Notes under the pieces: model-generated
What the model was told of the DNA's origin: nothing
The model's input: only the letters and a program-made list of their open reading frames with translations
Databases searched by the model: none
Position numbers and translations under genes: made by a program
Part shown: positions 8,124-16,447 of the stretch, piece by piece
Position numbering within the stretch: the first letter of the stretch is position 1
Layout of the letters: each line of letters opens with the position of its first letter
Origin: SM23-62 sp964575235
Lineage (GTDB): Bacteria > Bacteroidota > Bacteroidia > Bacteroidales > SM23-62
NCBI GenBank assembly: GCA_964575235.1
Contig: CAZNQG010000012.1
Coordinates: 1 to 44,126, forward strand
Reading direction: 5' to 3'
DNA length: 44,126 bases

Positions 8124-8994
8124 ACGGCACCGTCTCCGGAAGAAATTCTTACTGGCCGAAGAAATATTCTTCAGGTCCCTCATGTTCCTGTCTTCCTGCC
8201 TGATCATAGCCGTGCTGCTGCTGATCATCCAGAGCGTATTGAGAAAAGGCATCCCCTCCCTGTCCCTCGATATGCTCCTGCAAACGCCTAAGGGAGGTTT
8301 TTATTTCGGAAAGGAGGGAGGCATCCTGAACGCGATCGTGGGATCGGTCTACCTTGCACTTGGAGCCACCTTCCTGGCTTTCATCACAGGCCTGCCGATT
8401 GCCCTGTTCATGAACACCTGGCTGGACCACAGGAAGCGGCTGGTGAATACCATTCGCTTCATCCTGGACCTGCTCTGGGGGATACCCTCCATCGTTTACG
8501 GGGCCTTCGGGTTTTCCGTGATGATCTTTTTCGGTTTCAAGGCCTCGCTCCTGGCAGGCATCATCGTGGTAGGGCTCTTCATATTGCCCATCATGATACG
8601 GGCCGTGGATGAAGGACTCAAAACGGTTCCGGAAGGACTGCTGGAAGCTTCCTATTCACTGGGGTCCACCCGGGCCGAACTGGCGTACAAGGTCCTGGTC
8701 CGGCAATGCATTCCCTGCATCATAACGGCCCTGCTGCTCTCTTTCGGGAGGGCCATCGGAGATGCCGCCTCCGTGCTGTTCACAACCGGGTTTACAGACC
8801 GCATCCCTACCTCGATCACACAGCCTTCCGCCACCCTGCCCCTGTCCATTTTCTTCCAGCTTACCTCGCCGATCCCCGAGGTTAAGAACAGGGCCTACGC
8901 CGCAGCGGTTGTCCTGACTATAATCATACTTATTATAAGCCTGCTTTCCAGGATATTCACCAATAAATACAAACGGAACACCATACAATTCTGA
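8104..8994 (+). CDS. pstA: Phosphate ABC transporter permease PstA
   Basis: The second permease subunit, 296 residues, with six membrane segments and the coupling loop EGLLEASYSLGSTRAELAYKV. A long positively charged N-terminus (RRHRLRKK) stays in the cytosol. The ATG at 8104 lies inside the last codons of pstC, so the two are translationally coupled. pstB begins four bases after the stop. Confidence 0.95.
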   Translation: MKSFTARRHRLRKKFLLAEEIFFRSLMFLSSCLIIAVLLLIIQSVLRKGIPSLSLDMLLQTPKGGFYFGKEGGILNAIVGSVYLALGATFLAFITGLPIALFMNTWLDHRKRLVNTIRFILDLLWGIPSIVYGAFGFSVMIFFGFKASLLAGIIVVGLFILPIMIRAVDEGLKTVPEGLLEASYSLGSTRAELAYKVLVRQCIPCIITALLLSFGRAIGDAASVLFTTGFTDRIPTSITQPSATLPLSIFFQLTSPIPEVKNRAYAAAVVLTIIILIISLLSRIFTNKYKRNTIQF

Positions 8995-8998
8995 TAAA

Positions 8999-9760
8999 AT
9001 GAACAACCGGATCAAAATCAGGGTCGAAGGCCTGAACCTTAGAATCGGGGACACACAAATCCTGAAAAACATCAACGTCGAGATCCCCAGGAACAAGATC
9101 ACGGTCATCCTGGGGCCATCCGGCTGCGGGAAGACCACGCTGATGAAAAGCATGAACCGTCTGACGGACATGTACCCCGAAATGAAGGTCAGCGGCAGGA
9201 TATTCATCGACGAAGATGAAATCCTGCATTCGCACAAGGATGTCACCAGCATCCGGAAACGGATGGGCCTGCTGTCGCAGAGACCCTATCCCCTGCCCAT
9301 GAGCATTTACAAGAACATTGCATTCGGATTGAAGATCAGCGGCCGGAGAAGCAAGCGCTTCCTGGACAAGCGGATCAAGCATTACCTGAACCAGGCAAGC
9401 CTCTGGAACGAAGTCAAGGACAGGCTCAGGGAACCGGCATCCAGCCTGTCGATCGGACAGCAGCAGCGCCTGTGCCTTGCCAGGGGACTCGCGGTGGACC
9501 CGGACATCATCCTGGCCGATGAACCGACCTCCGCACTGGATCCCATTTCCAGCCAGGAAATCGAAAAGAAATTCCTGGAATTGAAGAGTGCCTACACCAT
9601 TGTGCTGGTCACCCATGTGCTGCGGCAGGCGGCGCGGATTGCCGACCACGTGATTTTTATGTACCTGGGCGAGGTCATCGAACAGGCCCCCTCGCAGGAA
9701 TTTTTCAGCAATCCGAAAACCGAGATCACCAGGGCATACCTGAAAGGGAGCATCAATTAA
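8999..9760 (+). CDS. pstB: Phosphate ABC transporter ATPase PstB
   Basis: A 253-residue ABC ATPase that powers PstCA. It shows Walker A GPSGCGKTT, the PstB-specific stretch KSMNRLTDM after it, Walker B IILADEPTSALDP and the switch His in VLVTHVLRQA. The signature motif reads LSIGQQQR instead of the usual LSGGQQQR, a substitution at the second position that many active ABC ATPases tolerate. It is followed after 10 bases by a porin gene. No phoU was found next to it. Confidence 0.94.
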   Translation: MNNRIKIRVEGLNLRIGDTQILKNINVEIPRNKITVILGPSGCGKTTLMKSMNRLTDMYPEMKVSGRIFIDEDEILHSHKDVTSIRKRMGLLSQRPYPLPMSIYKNIAFGLKISGRRSKRFLDKRIKHYLNQASLWNEVKDRLREPASSLSIGQQQRLCLARGLAVDPDIILADEPTSALDPISSQEIEKKFLELKSAYTIVLVTHVLRQAARIADHVIFMYLGEVIEQAPSQEFFSNPKTEITRAYLKGSIN

Positions 9761-9770
9761 AACAACAAAC

Positions 9771-11048
9771 ATGAGATTCCAGTTATTACCCGCCGTTTTA
9801 TTCCTTCTAAACCCCTTGTGGGTATTTTCCCAATCTTATATAGGCGCGGAACTGCGCTCCAGGATCATCTTTGACAACGGGTACACGAGGCCGCTTGCAA
9901 CCGAGGCAAATCCAATGGTCTATGTAACCCAGCGGACCCGGATCAATGCCTTATACGACCAGGACAAACTCCAATCGTACGTTTCCTTCCAGGATACAAG
10001 GTTCTGGGGAGGGGACAACCTGTACAAGGAAAGCGGGACCTCAGGGAACAACCAGAGCCTCAGCCTCCATCAGGGCTGGGTGAAACTGAAGCCGGCCCCA
10101 TCGGTCTCGATTACCGCCGGCAGGCAGCAGTTCGTTTACGACGACCTGCGCATCCTGTCCGCGAGGAACTGGAACGATGCCCAGGTAACCTACGACGCAC
10201 TGCTGTTCCGGTTCGATGATACCCTGAACCGGATTGACCTGGCCCTGAGCTGGAATACGGAATCTACTTCAACCGCCCTGTTCCCGAAAAAGAAATTCAG
10301 GGTTTTTGATTTTCTGCGCTACGAGCGGAGCCTTGATCCGGTAACCGTTTCGGTTATTGCACTTTTAACGGGAAATACCACAAGCGATACCACGGAAGAT
10401 TTAAGCCTGAGGAGCACTTTCGGGCTAAACCTCACGGCGAAGATCCGGGACCTGGATGCCAGGGCTACACTCTACCATCAGCATCATCTGAACCGAAACG
10501 GCAGCAAGGTGAACGCCTACTGTCTCTCGGTACTGGTCAGCCAGCCATTCCTGGATGGAAGAGCCAGGCTGGGTACCGGATTCGATTTTCTTTCCGGGCA
10601 GGATGAGACCAACCCCGATGCGGCTTACCAGAACTGCAACCATCGTTTTGATGTATTCTACGGCACACGGCATGCCTTTTACGGGTACATGGATTATTTC
10701 AGCAACCTTCCGGAGCAGGGTTTGCAGGACCTGTTCCTGAAAACCGAATACAGGCCTCGCAAAGGGATCTCGATCCAGGGGGATTACCATTATTTTCTGC
10801 TGGCGGCTGGAAGGTACGATGTCGTGGATCCCGCCAGGGTGCTTCCGAAACGGCTCGGGCATGAGATTGACCTGACGATCGGCTGGGACATCTGGAAGTC
10901 GGTCAACCTCAAGGCCGGCTATTCATTTATGCTCCGGACCACCACCCTGGAACAGGTGAAAGGCGTGTACGGGGAGGCGATCCGGTTTCCGCAATTCGCA
11001 TACCTGATGCTTACCGTCAAACCCGAAATATACAAGGCGGTCCGTTGA
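9771..11048 (+). CDS. Alginate-export-type outer-membrane beta-barrel (porin) at the end of the pst operon
   Basis: A 425-residue protein with a cleavable signal peptide (hydrophobic to about residue 20, ending VFSQ) and then alternating beta-strands typical of a 16-18 stranded barrel. The sections VYVTQRTRINALYDQDKL and GRQQFVYDDLRILSARNW resemble the alginate_exp porin family found in Bacteroidota and Proteobacteria. It follows pstB by 10 bases on the same strand, so it probably supplies outer-membrane passage for phosphate or phosphate esters. The family call is moderate to good; the substrate is inference from position. It is not recognisably an OprO/OprP porin. Confidence 0.75.
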   Translation: MRFQLLPAVLFLLNPLWVFSQSYIGAELRSRIIFDNGYTRPLATEANPMVYVTQRTRINALYDQDKLQSYVSFQDTRFWGGDNLYKESGTSGNNQSLSLHQGWVKLKPAPSVSITAGRQQFVYDDLRILSARNWNDAQVTYDALLFRFDDTLNRIDLALSWNTESTSTALFPKKKFRVFDFLRYERSLDPVTVSVIALLTGNTTSDTTEDLSLRSTFGLNLTAKIRDLDARATLYHQHHLNRNGSKVNAYCLSVLVSQPFLDGRARLGTGFDFLSGQDETNPDAAYQNCNHRFDVFYGTRHAFYGYMDYFSNLPEQGLQDLFLKTEYRPRKGISIQGDYHYFLLAAGRYDVVDPARVLPKRLGHEIDLTIGWDIWKSVNLKAGYSFMLRTTTLEQVKGVYGEAIRFPQFAYLMLTVKPEIYKAVR

Positions 11049-11084
11049 CAGGGCCCGGGAGAACCCCGGTCCGGATTCCATGCA

Positions 11085-11148
11085 CCGGCCTTGTTATGGC
11101 CGGGTGGATCCGCAGCAAATAAACGGGATGAGCCGGAATAAATCCGGC
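11085..11148. other. Two stem-loops between convergent genes
   Basis: CCGGCC-TTGTTAT-GGCCGG (11085-11103) and GCCGGA-ATAAA-TCCGGC (11132-11148) are perfect 6-bp hairpins in the gap between the porin gene and the converging regulator gene. Neither is followed by a T-run on either strand, so they are not classical intrinsic terminators, but they may mark RNA 3' ends. Confidence 0.45.
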
Positions 11149-11175
11149 GAAGCATTCGCAGTCTGTTTTACAATA

Positions 11176-12771
11176 CTATTTAGATATCATCTCGTTTAAG
11201 ATGAGTTCTTTTAATGACAGGGTCTGGTTGACTTCAAATTCGACCTTGCCGGTCCCGGGTGAAGGCTGGATACATATGTTGACCAGCGAGTTCAGGGCGG
11301 ATTTTTCGTTCGTGAATTCCTGGACTTCCTTCGAGACGCTTCCGGGAATTTTATCCTGGTAACGGGCCTCCAGGACGATGATCCGGTCGTTCTTTTCCTT
11401 TTCCTTTTCGATCTTCTGGATCTCCGTCTGTGCATCCCTGGAGGCATGGAAACGGGTATGCCCGATGGTAATGGGAACCTGCATATCCATCAAGTCCTTG
11501 GTCAGCAGGTATCCGAGTCCCCCGCTGTGCTCCAAAATCCGATCGTAGGCAAACAGGACAACCTTGATGCCGTACCGGTTCGTGATCGAGATCTTGTTGA
11601 TGGTATCGGGCAGAAAGCTGGACACCTGGGGGTTTTTCATCTGGACCTTCTTTTTCTCTTCCGTGAAGGCGCAGTGCAACAGATCGACCATTTCGTTGTT
11701 CATGATCGGATTTACACCGTAGTAAAACAGGTTTTGTTTGCGGTACTGCCTTTCCATATCGATGTCCGGATCGTTGAATACAATGACCTTTACTTCTGGG
11801 AATTCCCGGTTGACCTCCCGGACCAGACCGGGACCCGAATCTCCGAACGACCTTGCGTCAATAACCATCACCCCCGCAGATCCCTGTGAAAGGCTTTGCC
11901 GGACATTTTCCATGCTGGTGGCAACAACGGTTCTGTACCCTTTGGCCAGGATCCTCTGCTGGAATTCGTTCTTTTCATCCATCGATTCGGTAAAAACCAG
12001 GATGCTCCTTTGCTGGTTGGCCCTCAGGTCGCGTTCCAGGTTTTCCGGCTCCACGACGGCGATCCAGCTTTTCCGGTGGAGGTTCTTCTCAAGATTGTAG
12101 AAATGTTCCCTGAGCTGGTCATTGACCACGCTGACTTTTCCGCTGACGGCAGAAGGAATGACCTGCTTTGACCCGCCGCTCAGGGTAACCTCAGCCAGCG
12201 GGAGTCCCCTGTAAACATAACTCCCCAGTTCAGGCAGCCTGATGGATTTAACATAATTATTCGAAAGATTGGGAAGATAACCGCCCACGCGGATGACACC
12301 GTTTTGCATCTGGTAGAACCAGGATGAAAGATAAAAGTGGTATCCCGGTTCGCAGACCTCCGTCTCCATCAGGTCTTTATCCCTTGTGGTTGTGGACGCA
12401 ACTTCACCCGTAAGGACTTTCCGGACCGGTTCCAGGAGTTCGGACGGCTCGAAAGGTTTGATGATGTAGTCGATCACCCCCAGTGTGGACGACATGCGCC
12501 TGGTGTCTTCGGAGGGGTAGCCCGTAATGATCACCACGGGCACATCCGGTTTTTTCTTCCGAATCCCGTAAAGCAATTTCATCCCGTCCGATTCGATCAG
12601 GTTAAGGTCCAGGACAATGGCATCGTAGGGATTCATCAAGGCCTCGCGGTAGCCCTTGACAGCATTTACATGGGTATCGACCTTATACCCGGCACCCGAA
12701 AAAATCCGGTCGCAGCTTTCGCAGATATAATTCTCATCGTCGATTACCAGAATGTGCGGTTCAGTTTTCAT
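11176..12771 (-). CDS. Response-regulator fusion: REC, GcvH-like domain, second REC-like domain, unknown C-terminus
   Basis: A 531-residue soluble protein. Residues 1-120 form a receiver domain with acidic D11, D12 and E13, phospho-acceptor D55 (IVLDLNLIESDG) and K105 (IIKPFEPSEL). Residues about 155-250 resemble the glycine-cleavage H protein: IRLPELGSYVYRGLPLAEV, then SGGSKQVIPSAVSGKVSVVN, then SWIAVVEPENLE. K202 falls where H protein carries its lipoyl Lys, though the loop to VSG is about two residues shorter and the usual ES is GG. Residues 255-370 look like a second receiver with D305. Residues 395-531 I do not recognise. There is no DNA-binding domain. The kinase and NtrC regulator transcribed away from it are likely partners. 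Lipoylation is unproven. Confidence 0.75.
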   Translation of the reverse strand: MKTEPHILVIDDENYICESCDRIFSGAGYKVDTHVNAVKGYREALMNPYDAIVLDLNLIESDGMKLLYGIRKKKPDVPVVIITGYPSEDTRRMSSTLGVIDYIIKPFEPSELLEPVRKVLTGEVASTTTRDKDLMETEVCEPGYHFYLSSWFYQMQNGVIRVGGYLPNLSNNYVKSIRLPELGSYVYRGLPLAEVTLSGGSKQVIPSAVSGKVSVVNDQLREHFYNLEKNLHRKSWIAVVEPENLERDLRANQQRSILVFTESMDEKNEFQQRILAKGYRTVVATSMENVRQSLSQGSAGVMVIDARSFGDSGPGLVREVNREFPEVKVIVFNDPDIDMERQYRKQNLFYYGVNPIMNNEMVDLLHCAFTEEKKKVQMKNPQVSSFLPDTINKISITNRYGIKVVLFAYDRILEHSGGLGYLLTKDLMDMQVPITIGHTRFHASRDAQTEIQKIEKEKEKNDRIIVLEARYQDKIPGSVSKEVQEFTNEKSALNSLVNICIQPSPGTGKVEFEVNQTLSLKELILNEMISK

Positions 12772-13028
12772 GGCAGTAAGATTTTAAGGTTAACAACTAC
12801 GTTCGTTTGGTTTACCCGGAGTCAAGATGTATGCCATGAATATTCAGTTTATTGGTACCTGTTTTTAATACCCTAATATACAATGGTTTATACATTTAAT
12901 TTCTGAATTAACCATTCGTTTTTGTTTGAGTTTTGTAATCATTTAATTATACAGTGTATATAAAAAACATACAATTTTCTTCATTGGTGTTTCAATATTT
13001 TGTATTTTTAGGTAAACCCTTGAAGGGA
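12772..13028. promoter_or_regulatory. Divergent AT-rich control region between the REC-GcvH gene and the kinase gene
   Basis: This gap is much richer in A+T than the genes around it. It contains three copies of TATACA (12877, 12889 and 12948), the last forming the palindrome TATACA-G-TGTATA (12948-12960). TATTTTTA at 13003-13010 is one base off the -7 consensus and would start an RNA just before the kinase ATG at 13029. I found no convincing promoter for the minus-strand gene. Confidence 0.35.
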
Positions 13029-14954
13029 ATGACCCTGCGGAATAAAATAACGTTCGGATCGATCGGCATCATCCTGCTGTCCTATTTTGCTGTGGCGCTG
13101 GTCGTAGGCATTTACATGAACAGGGTATACATCAGCCAGGTGCAGGTTCGGGTGGAGCATGACCTGTTTACAGCCCGTCATATGTATGAAGCCTACGTGG
13201 AGCGGGTATATGAAATTTTGCAAGCCGTATCCATCCGAAGGAGGACCAGCTCAACCCTGGAACAAGAGATTGAAGCCGACCTCGGTAATGTTTTCCGGAG
13301 CATTTACCTCAGCAGGGGACTGGACATAATGACCCTGGTTGATCCGGAAGGCAGGGTGCTTTTCAGGGCGCATAATCCGGACCTGAAAGGGGATGACATT
13401 TCCGCCAATCCGATGGTTAGGAAGGTTCTCGGGGACTGGAAGCCGGCGAGGGGGACCCTGGTGATACCGGCCGAAATGCTGAAAGCGGAAGGGGAGGAGA
13501 TCTGCCGCAGGGCATCCATTGAGATCCTTCCGACCCCGAAGGCCAGGCCTGACTCCGCCAAAACCAACGAAGCAGGCATGTTTATTGCAGCGGCTGTGCC
13601 CGTTTATTCCCTGCACGAGGAAGAAAGGCTGGGGATCCTGCTGGGCGGATGCCTGCTGAACCGGAACGATGCGATCGTGGATGAAATCAAATCCGAGGTT
13701 TACGGTTCCCCGGTTTACGGGCATACGGATGCAGGAACCGTGACGATTTTCCTTAACGACCTGCGGATTTCCACCAACGTGACATTTGAAAACAACGAGC
13801 GGGCCATTGGGAGCCGCCTCAGCGAAGAAGTCTACGACCATGTCATAAGGGAGGGAAAGGTGTGGTCGGACCGGGCATTCGTGGTGAGGGACTGGTACAT
13901 CACTTCATACGAACCCCTCCGGGACATCGAAGGAAATATTGTGGGATCCCTTTACGTCGGGGTTCTTGAAGCACCCTACAAGCAGCCCCAGAAGATACTG
14001 ATCCTGTTTATTATGGGAATGCTTTGTTTCACCGCCTTATCTGCTTTCCTGCTGATCTATTTTTACATGAGGCGGATGATGAAGCCCGTAGACAGCATTA
14101 CGGAGATGGGCAGGAAAATCATGCAGGGGGATCTGAGCGCCCGCTGTGAGATAAGGCCTTCCGGGGAAATCGGACTGCTTTGCCGGACCATTGACCAGAT
14201 GGCGGACGCGTTTGAAAGATATGAGAAGAACCTGCAGAAGGAAACCCAGTTGCAAATCGGACAGAGCGAAAAGCTGGCCGCCATCGGAAGGCTGGCCGCC
14301 GGCGTGGCACATGAGATCAACAATCCTCTTACCTCCATACTGAATTTTGCCCATCTCATGAAGCAGAAGAAAAGTAACGATGAGCAGGATATGAGGGATC
14401 TGAACGTGATCATCGATGAGACCAACCGTGTCCGCAGAATCGTCCGGGAACTGCTTGATTTTGCCCGGCAGGCTCCCGCGGGCAGGGAAAGCATCCGGGT
14501 CAATGAACTCCTCCGGCAACTGGTGTCCCTGATCGTCAAGCAAAAGGAGTTCAGGGACATCCGGTTCCTGGAAGATTACGATGAAAGCCTGGAGGAATTC
14601 GTGGCGGACAAGAACCAGATCCAGCAGGTCTTCCTGAATCTTCTGATGAATTCGGCCGAATCGATCACCGGCGGGGGAGAAATCAGGATTTCCACGGCGC
14701 ATGGGAAGAACCAATGCACGGTATCCATTTCGGATACGGGATGCGGAATCAGGCCGGAGGAAATGGGGAAGATCTTTGATCCTTTCTATACAACCAAGCC
14801 GGTGGGCAAAGGAACCGGGCTTGGATTGAGCGTAAGCTATGGCATTATAACACAGCACGGGGGAGAAATCCGGTGTGAAAGCAACGTGGGGGAAGGCACC
14901 ACATTCACCGTGGTTCTGCCTTGTCACGGAACCGGGGAAGCATTGCCGGATTGA
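13029..14954 (+). CDS. Membrane sensor histidine kinase with double-cache-type periplasmic domain and HAMP
   Basis: A 641-residue kinase. A first membrane segment (about residues 8-31) and a second (about 330-350) bracket a large periplasmic domain of cache type, with TLVDPEGRVLFRAHNP and a second half ending in GSLYVGVLEAPY. A HAMP linker follows, then HisKA with the phospho-acceptor His in AAGVAHEINNPLTSIL, and a GHKL ATPase with an N-box LLMNSAESI and G-boxes DTGCGIRPEE and GTGLGLSVSYGI. The ATG at 13029 is preferred because it gives a proper N-terminal membrane helix; a GTG at 12954 lies in the regulatory region. Its stop is 29 bases before the NtrC-type partner. The ligand is unknown. 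Confidence 0.93.
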   Translation: MTLRNKITFGSIGIILLSYFAVALVVGIYMNRVYISQVQVRVEHDLFTARHMYEAYVERVYEILQAVSIRRRTSSTLEQEIEADLGNVFRSIYLSRGLDIMTLVDPEGRVLFRAHNPDLKGDDISANPMVRKVLGDWKPARGTLVIPAEMLKAEGEEICRRASIEILPTPKARPDSAKTNEAGMFIAAAVPVYSLHEEERLGILLGGCLLNRNDAIVDEIKSEVYGSPVYGHTDAGTVTIFLNDLRISTNVTFENNERAIGSRLSEEVYDHVIREGKVWSDRAFVVRDWYITSYEPLRDIEGNIVGSLYVGVLEAPYKQPQKILILFIMGMLCFTALSAFLLIYFYMRRMMKPVDSITEMGRKIMQGDLSARCEIRPSGEIGLLCRTIDQMADAFERYEKNLQKETQLQIGQSEKLAAIGRLAAGVAHEINNPLTSILNFAHLMKQKKSNDEQDMRDLNVIIDETNRVRRIVRELLDFARQAPAGRESIRVNELLRQLVSLIVKQKEFRDIRFLEDYDESLEEFVADKNQIQQVFLNLLMNSAESITGGGEIRISTAHGKNQCTVSISDTGCGIRPEEMGKIFDPFYTTKPVGKGTGLGLSVSYGIITQHGGEIRCESNVGEGTTFTVVLPCHGTGEALPD

Positions 14955-14983
14955 TCATTACCCTTAAAACAAAATGGTCGTTT

Positions 14984-16399
14984 ATGAACGATCCGAAGAA
15001 AAGGAAGATATTAATCATCGACGACGAACCGTCCATCGGAACGGGGTGCAAAAGGGTCCTGGAAAGGGAAAATCATGAGGTAAGCTACGAGCAGGACGGG
15101 AAGGAGGGTCTGAAAGAGGCGCTTACATCAGGTTATGATCTCATACTGCTTGACCTTCTGCTTCCCGGGATCGAAGGGATGGACATTCTTCGGTCCGTCA
15201 AGGACAAGGGGATTCCCTCGGAGGTGATCATCATTACCGGATACGCCACGGTTCAGACCGCCGTGGAAGCCATCAAGCTGGGAGCTACGGACTACATCAG
15301 CAAACCCTTCTCGCCGGATGAACTGATCATTCATGTAAACAGGGTTTTCCAGCATATGGACCTCAGACGGGAGAACATTGCCTTGCGGGAAGAGCTCGGA
15401 CTGCAGGAGGGATTCAGCGGGATCATCGGGGAAAGCCCTGCCATGAAGAAGGTATTTTCCGTCGTGCGGCGGGTTGCCCGTACGGACAGTAACATCCTGA
15501 TCACCGGTGAAAGCGGTACGGGGAAAGAGGTCATTGCACAGGCCATTCACCGGATGAGCCTGCGCAGGGAACACCCCTTCATCCCATGCGATTGCAGCGC
15601 ACTGACTCCAACCCTGCTTGAAAGCGAGCTGTTCGGCCACATCAAGGGTTCGTATTCAGGAGCGGTTTCTACCAAGCAGGGACTGTTTGAAATTGCCAGC
15701 AAGGGGACGCTTTTTCTGGACGAGGTTTCCAACATCAGCCTGGAAATACAAAGCAAATTACTCAGGGTACTTGAAACCAGAACGATAAGAAGGGTGGGCG
15801 ACACGGCTGAGCGCAGCATCGATATCCGGCTCATCGCCGCATCCAACCAGGATCTGTCCAGGATGGTCCAGGATGGAAGTTTCCGGGACGATCTATATTA
15901 CCGGCTCGAAGTGATCCCGATCCACCTCCCGGCCCTGCGCGAACGCAGGGATGATATCGTAAAGCTGGCGGTTTCTTTTCTGGAGAATGTCCGGAAGACG
16001 GGCGATGTACAGGCCAGGCATTTTTCAGAAGAGGCCGTGGCCGTCCTGGAGAAGTACCCCTGGCCCGGAAACATACGGGAACTGAAAAACCTGGTGGAAA
16101 GGGTGGCCATCCTCTGTGATTCGGAGATCATCGGGGTGAAGCACCTGCCCAATAAAATCCGGAACGCCTCCGCTGGATCGGATGAGCTTGAGTTCCCGAG
16201 CTCATGGGAGGAATTCAAAAAATACAAACAAAAGAAAAAGGATAAGTTGCTTTCCCAGATCGAAAAGGATTTTCTGATCGCTGCCTTAACGGATGCAGGC
16301 GGCAACATCAGCAGGGCAGCAGCCAACATCGGCATGCAGCGGACGAATTTTCATTCCCTGCTTAAAAAATACGGGATAAATGCCAAAGATCATGCCTGA
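14984..16399 (+). CDS. NtrC-family sigma-54-dependent response regulator
   Basis: A 471-residue activator: receiver domain (about 1-120; acidic DDE near the start and phospho-acceptor Asp in LILLDLLLPGIEG), AAA+ domain with Walker A GESGTGKE, Walker B GTLFLDEVSN and arginine-finger region RDDLYYRLEVIPIHLP, and a C-terminal Fis-type helix-turn-helix ending in the last 40 residues. The sigma-54 contact loop, usually GAFTGA, reads GSYSGA. Phe to Tyr and Thr to Ser are conservative, so activity may be kept. The start is ATG 14984, 29 bases after the kinase gene. Its target promoters were not found in the nearby gaps. Confidence 0.94.
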   Translation: MNDPKKRKILIIDDEPSIGTGCKRVLERENHEVSYEQDGKEGLKEALTSGYDLILLDLLLPGIEGMDILRSVKDKGIPSEVIIITGYATVQTAVEAIKLGATDYISKPFSPDELIIHVNRVFQHMDLRRENIALREELGLQEGFSGIIGESPAMKKVFSVVRRVARTDSNILITGESGTGKEVIAQAIHRMSLRREHPFIPCDCSALTPTLLESELFGHIKGSYSGAVSTKQGLFEIASKGTLFLDEVSNISLEIQSKLLRVLETRTIRRVGDTAERSIDIRLIAASNQDLSRMVQDGSFRDDLYYRLEVIPIHLPALRERRDDIVKLAVSFLENVRKTGDVQARHFSEEAVAVLEKYPWPGNIRELKNLVERVAILCDSEIIGVKHLPNKIRNASAGSDELEFPSSWEEFKKYKQKKKDKLLSQIEKDFLIAALTDAGGNISRAAANIGMQRTNFHSLLKKYGINAKDHA

Positions 16400-16403
16400 T
16401 TTT

Positions 16404-16435
16404 TTTGGATTTTGCACATATGTGCATTATATTTG
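16404..16435 (+). promoter_or_regulatory. Consensus Bacteroidota promoter with a palindromic operator in its spacer
   Basis: TTTG (16404-16407), a 20-base spacer, and TATATTTG (16428-16435): both boxes are perfect. The spacer contains the perfect 14-bp palindrome TGCACATATGTGCA (16413-16426), ideally placed for a dimeric repressor to block RNA polymerase. RNA should start only a few bases before the GTG at 16448, giving an almost leaderless message. The first gene product, a DUF134 helix-turn-helix protein, is the obvious candidate for binding here. Confidence 0.75.
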
Positions 16436-16447
16436 AAAAAAAATCCC

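Noticed and set aside
12821..12836. Possible sigma-54 promoter (TGGCATACATCTTGAC on the minus strand) for the REC-GcvH gene
   Set aside because: The GG element fits but the -12 element reads GA in place of GC, and C at -12 is nearly invariant. Too weak to call.
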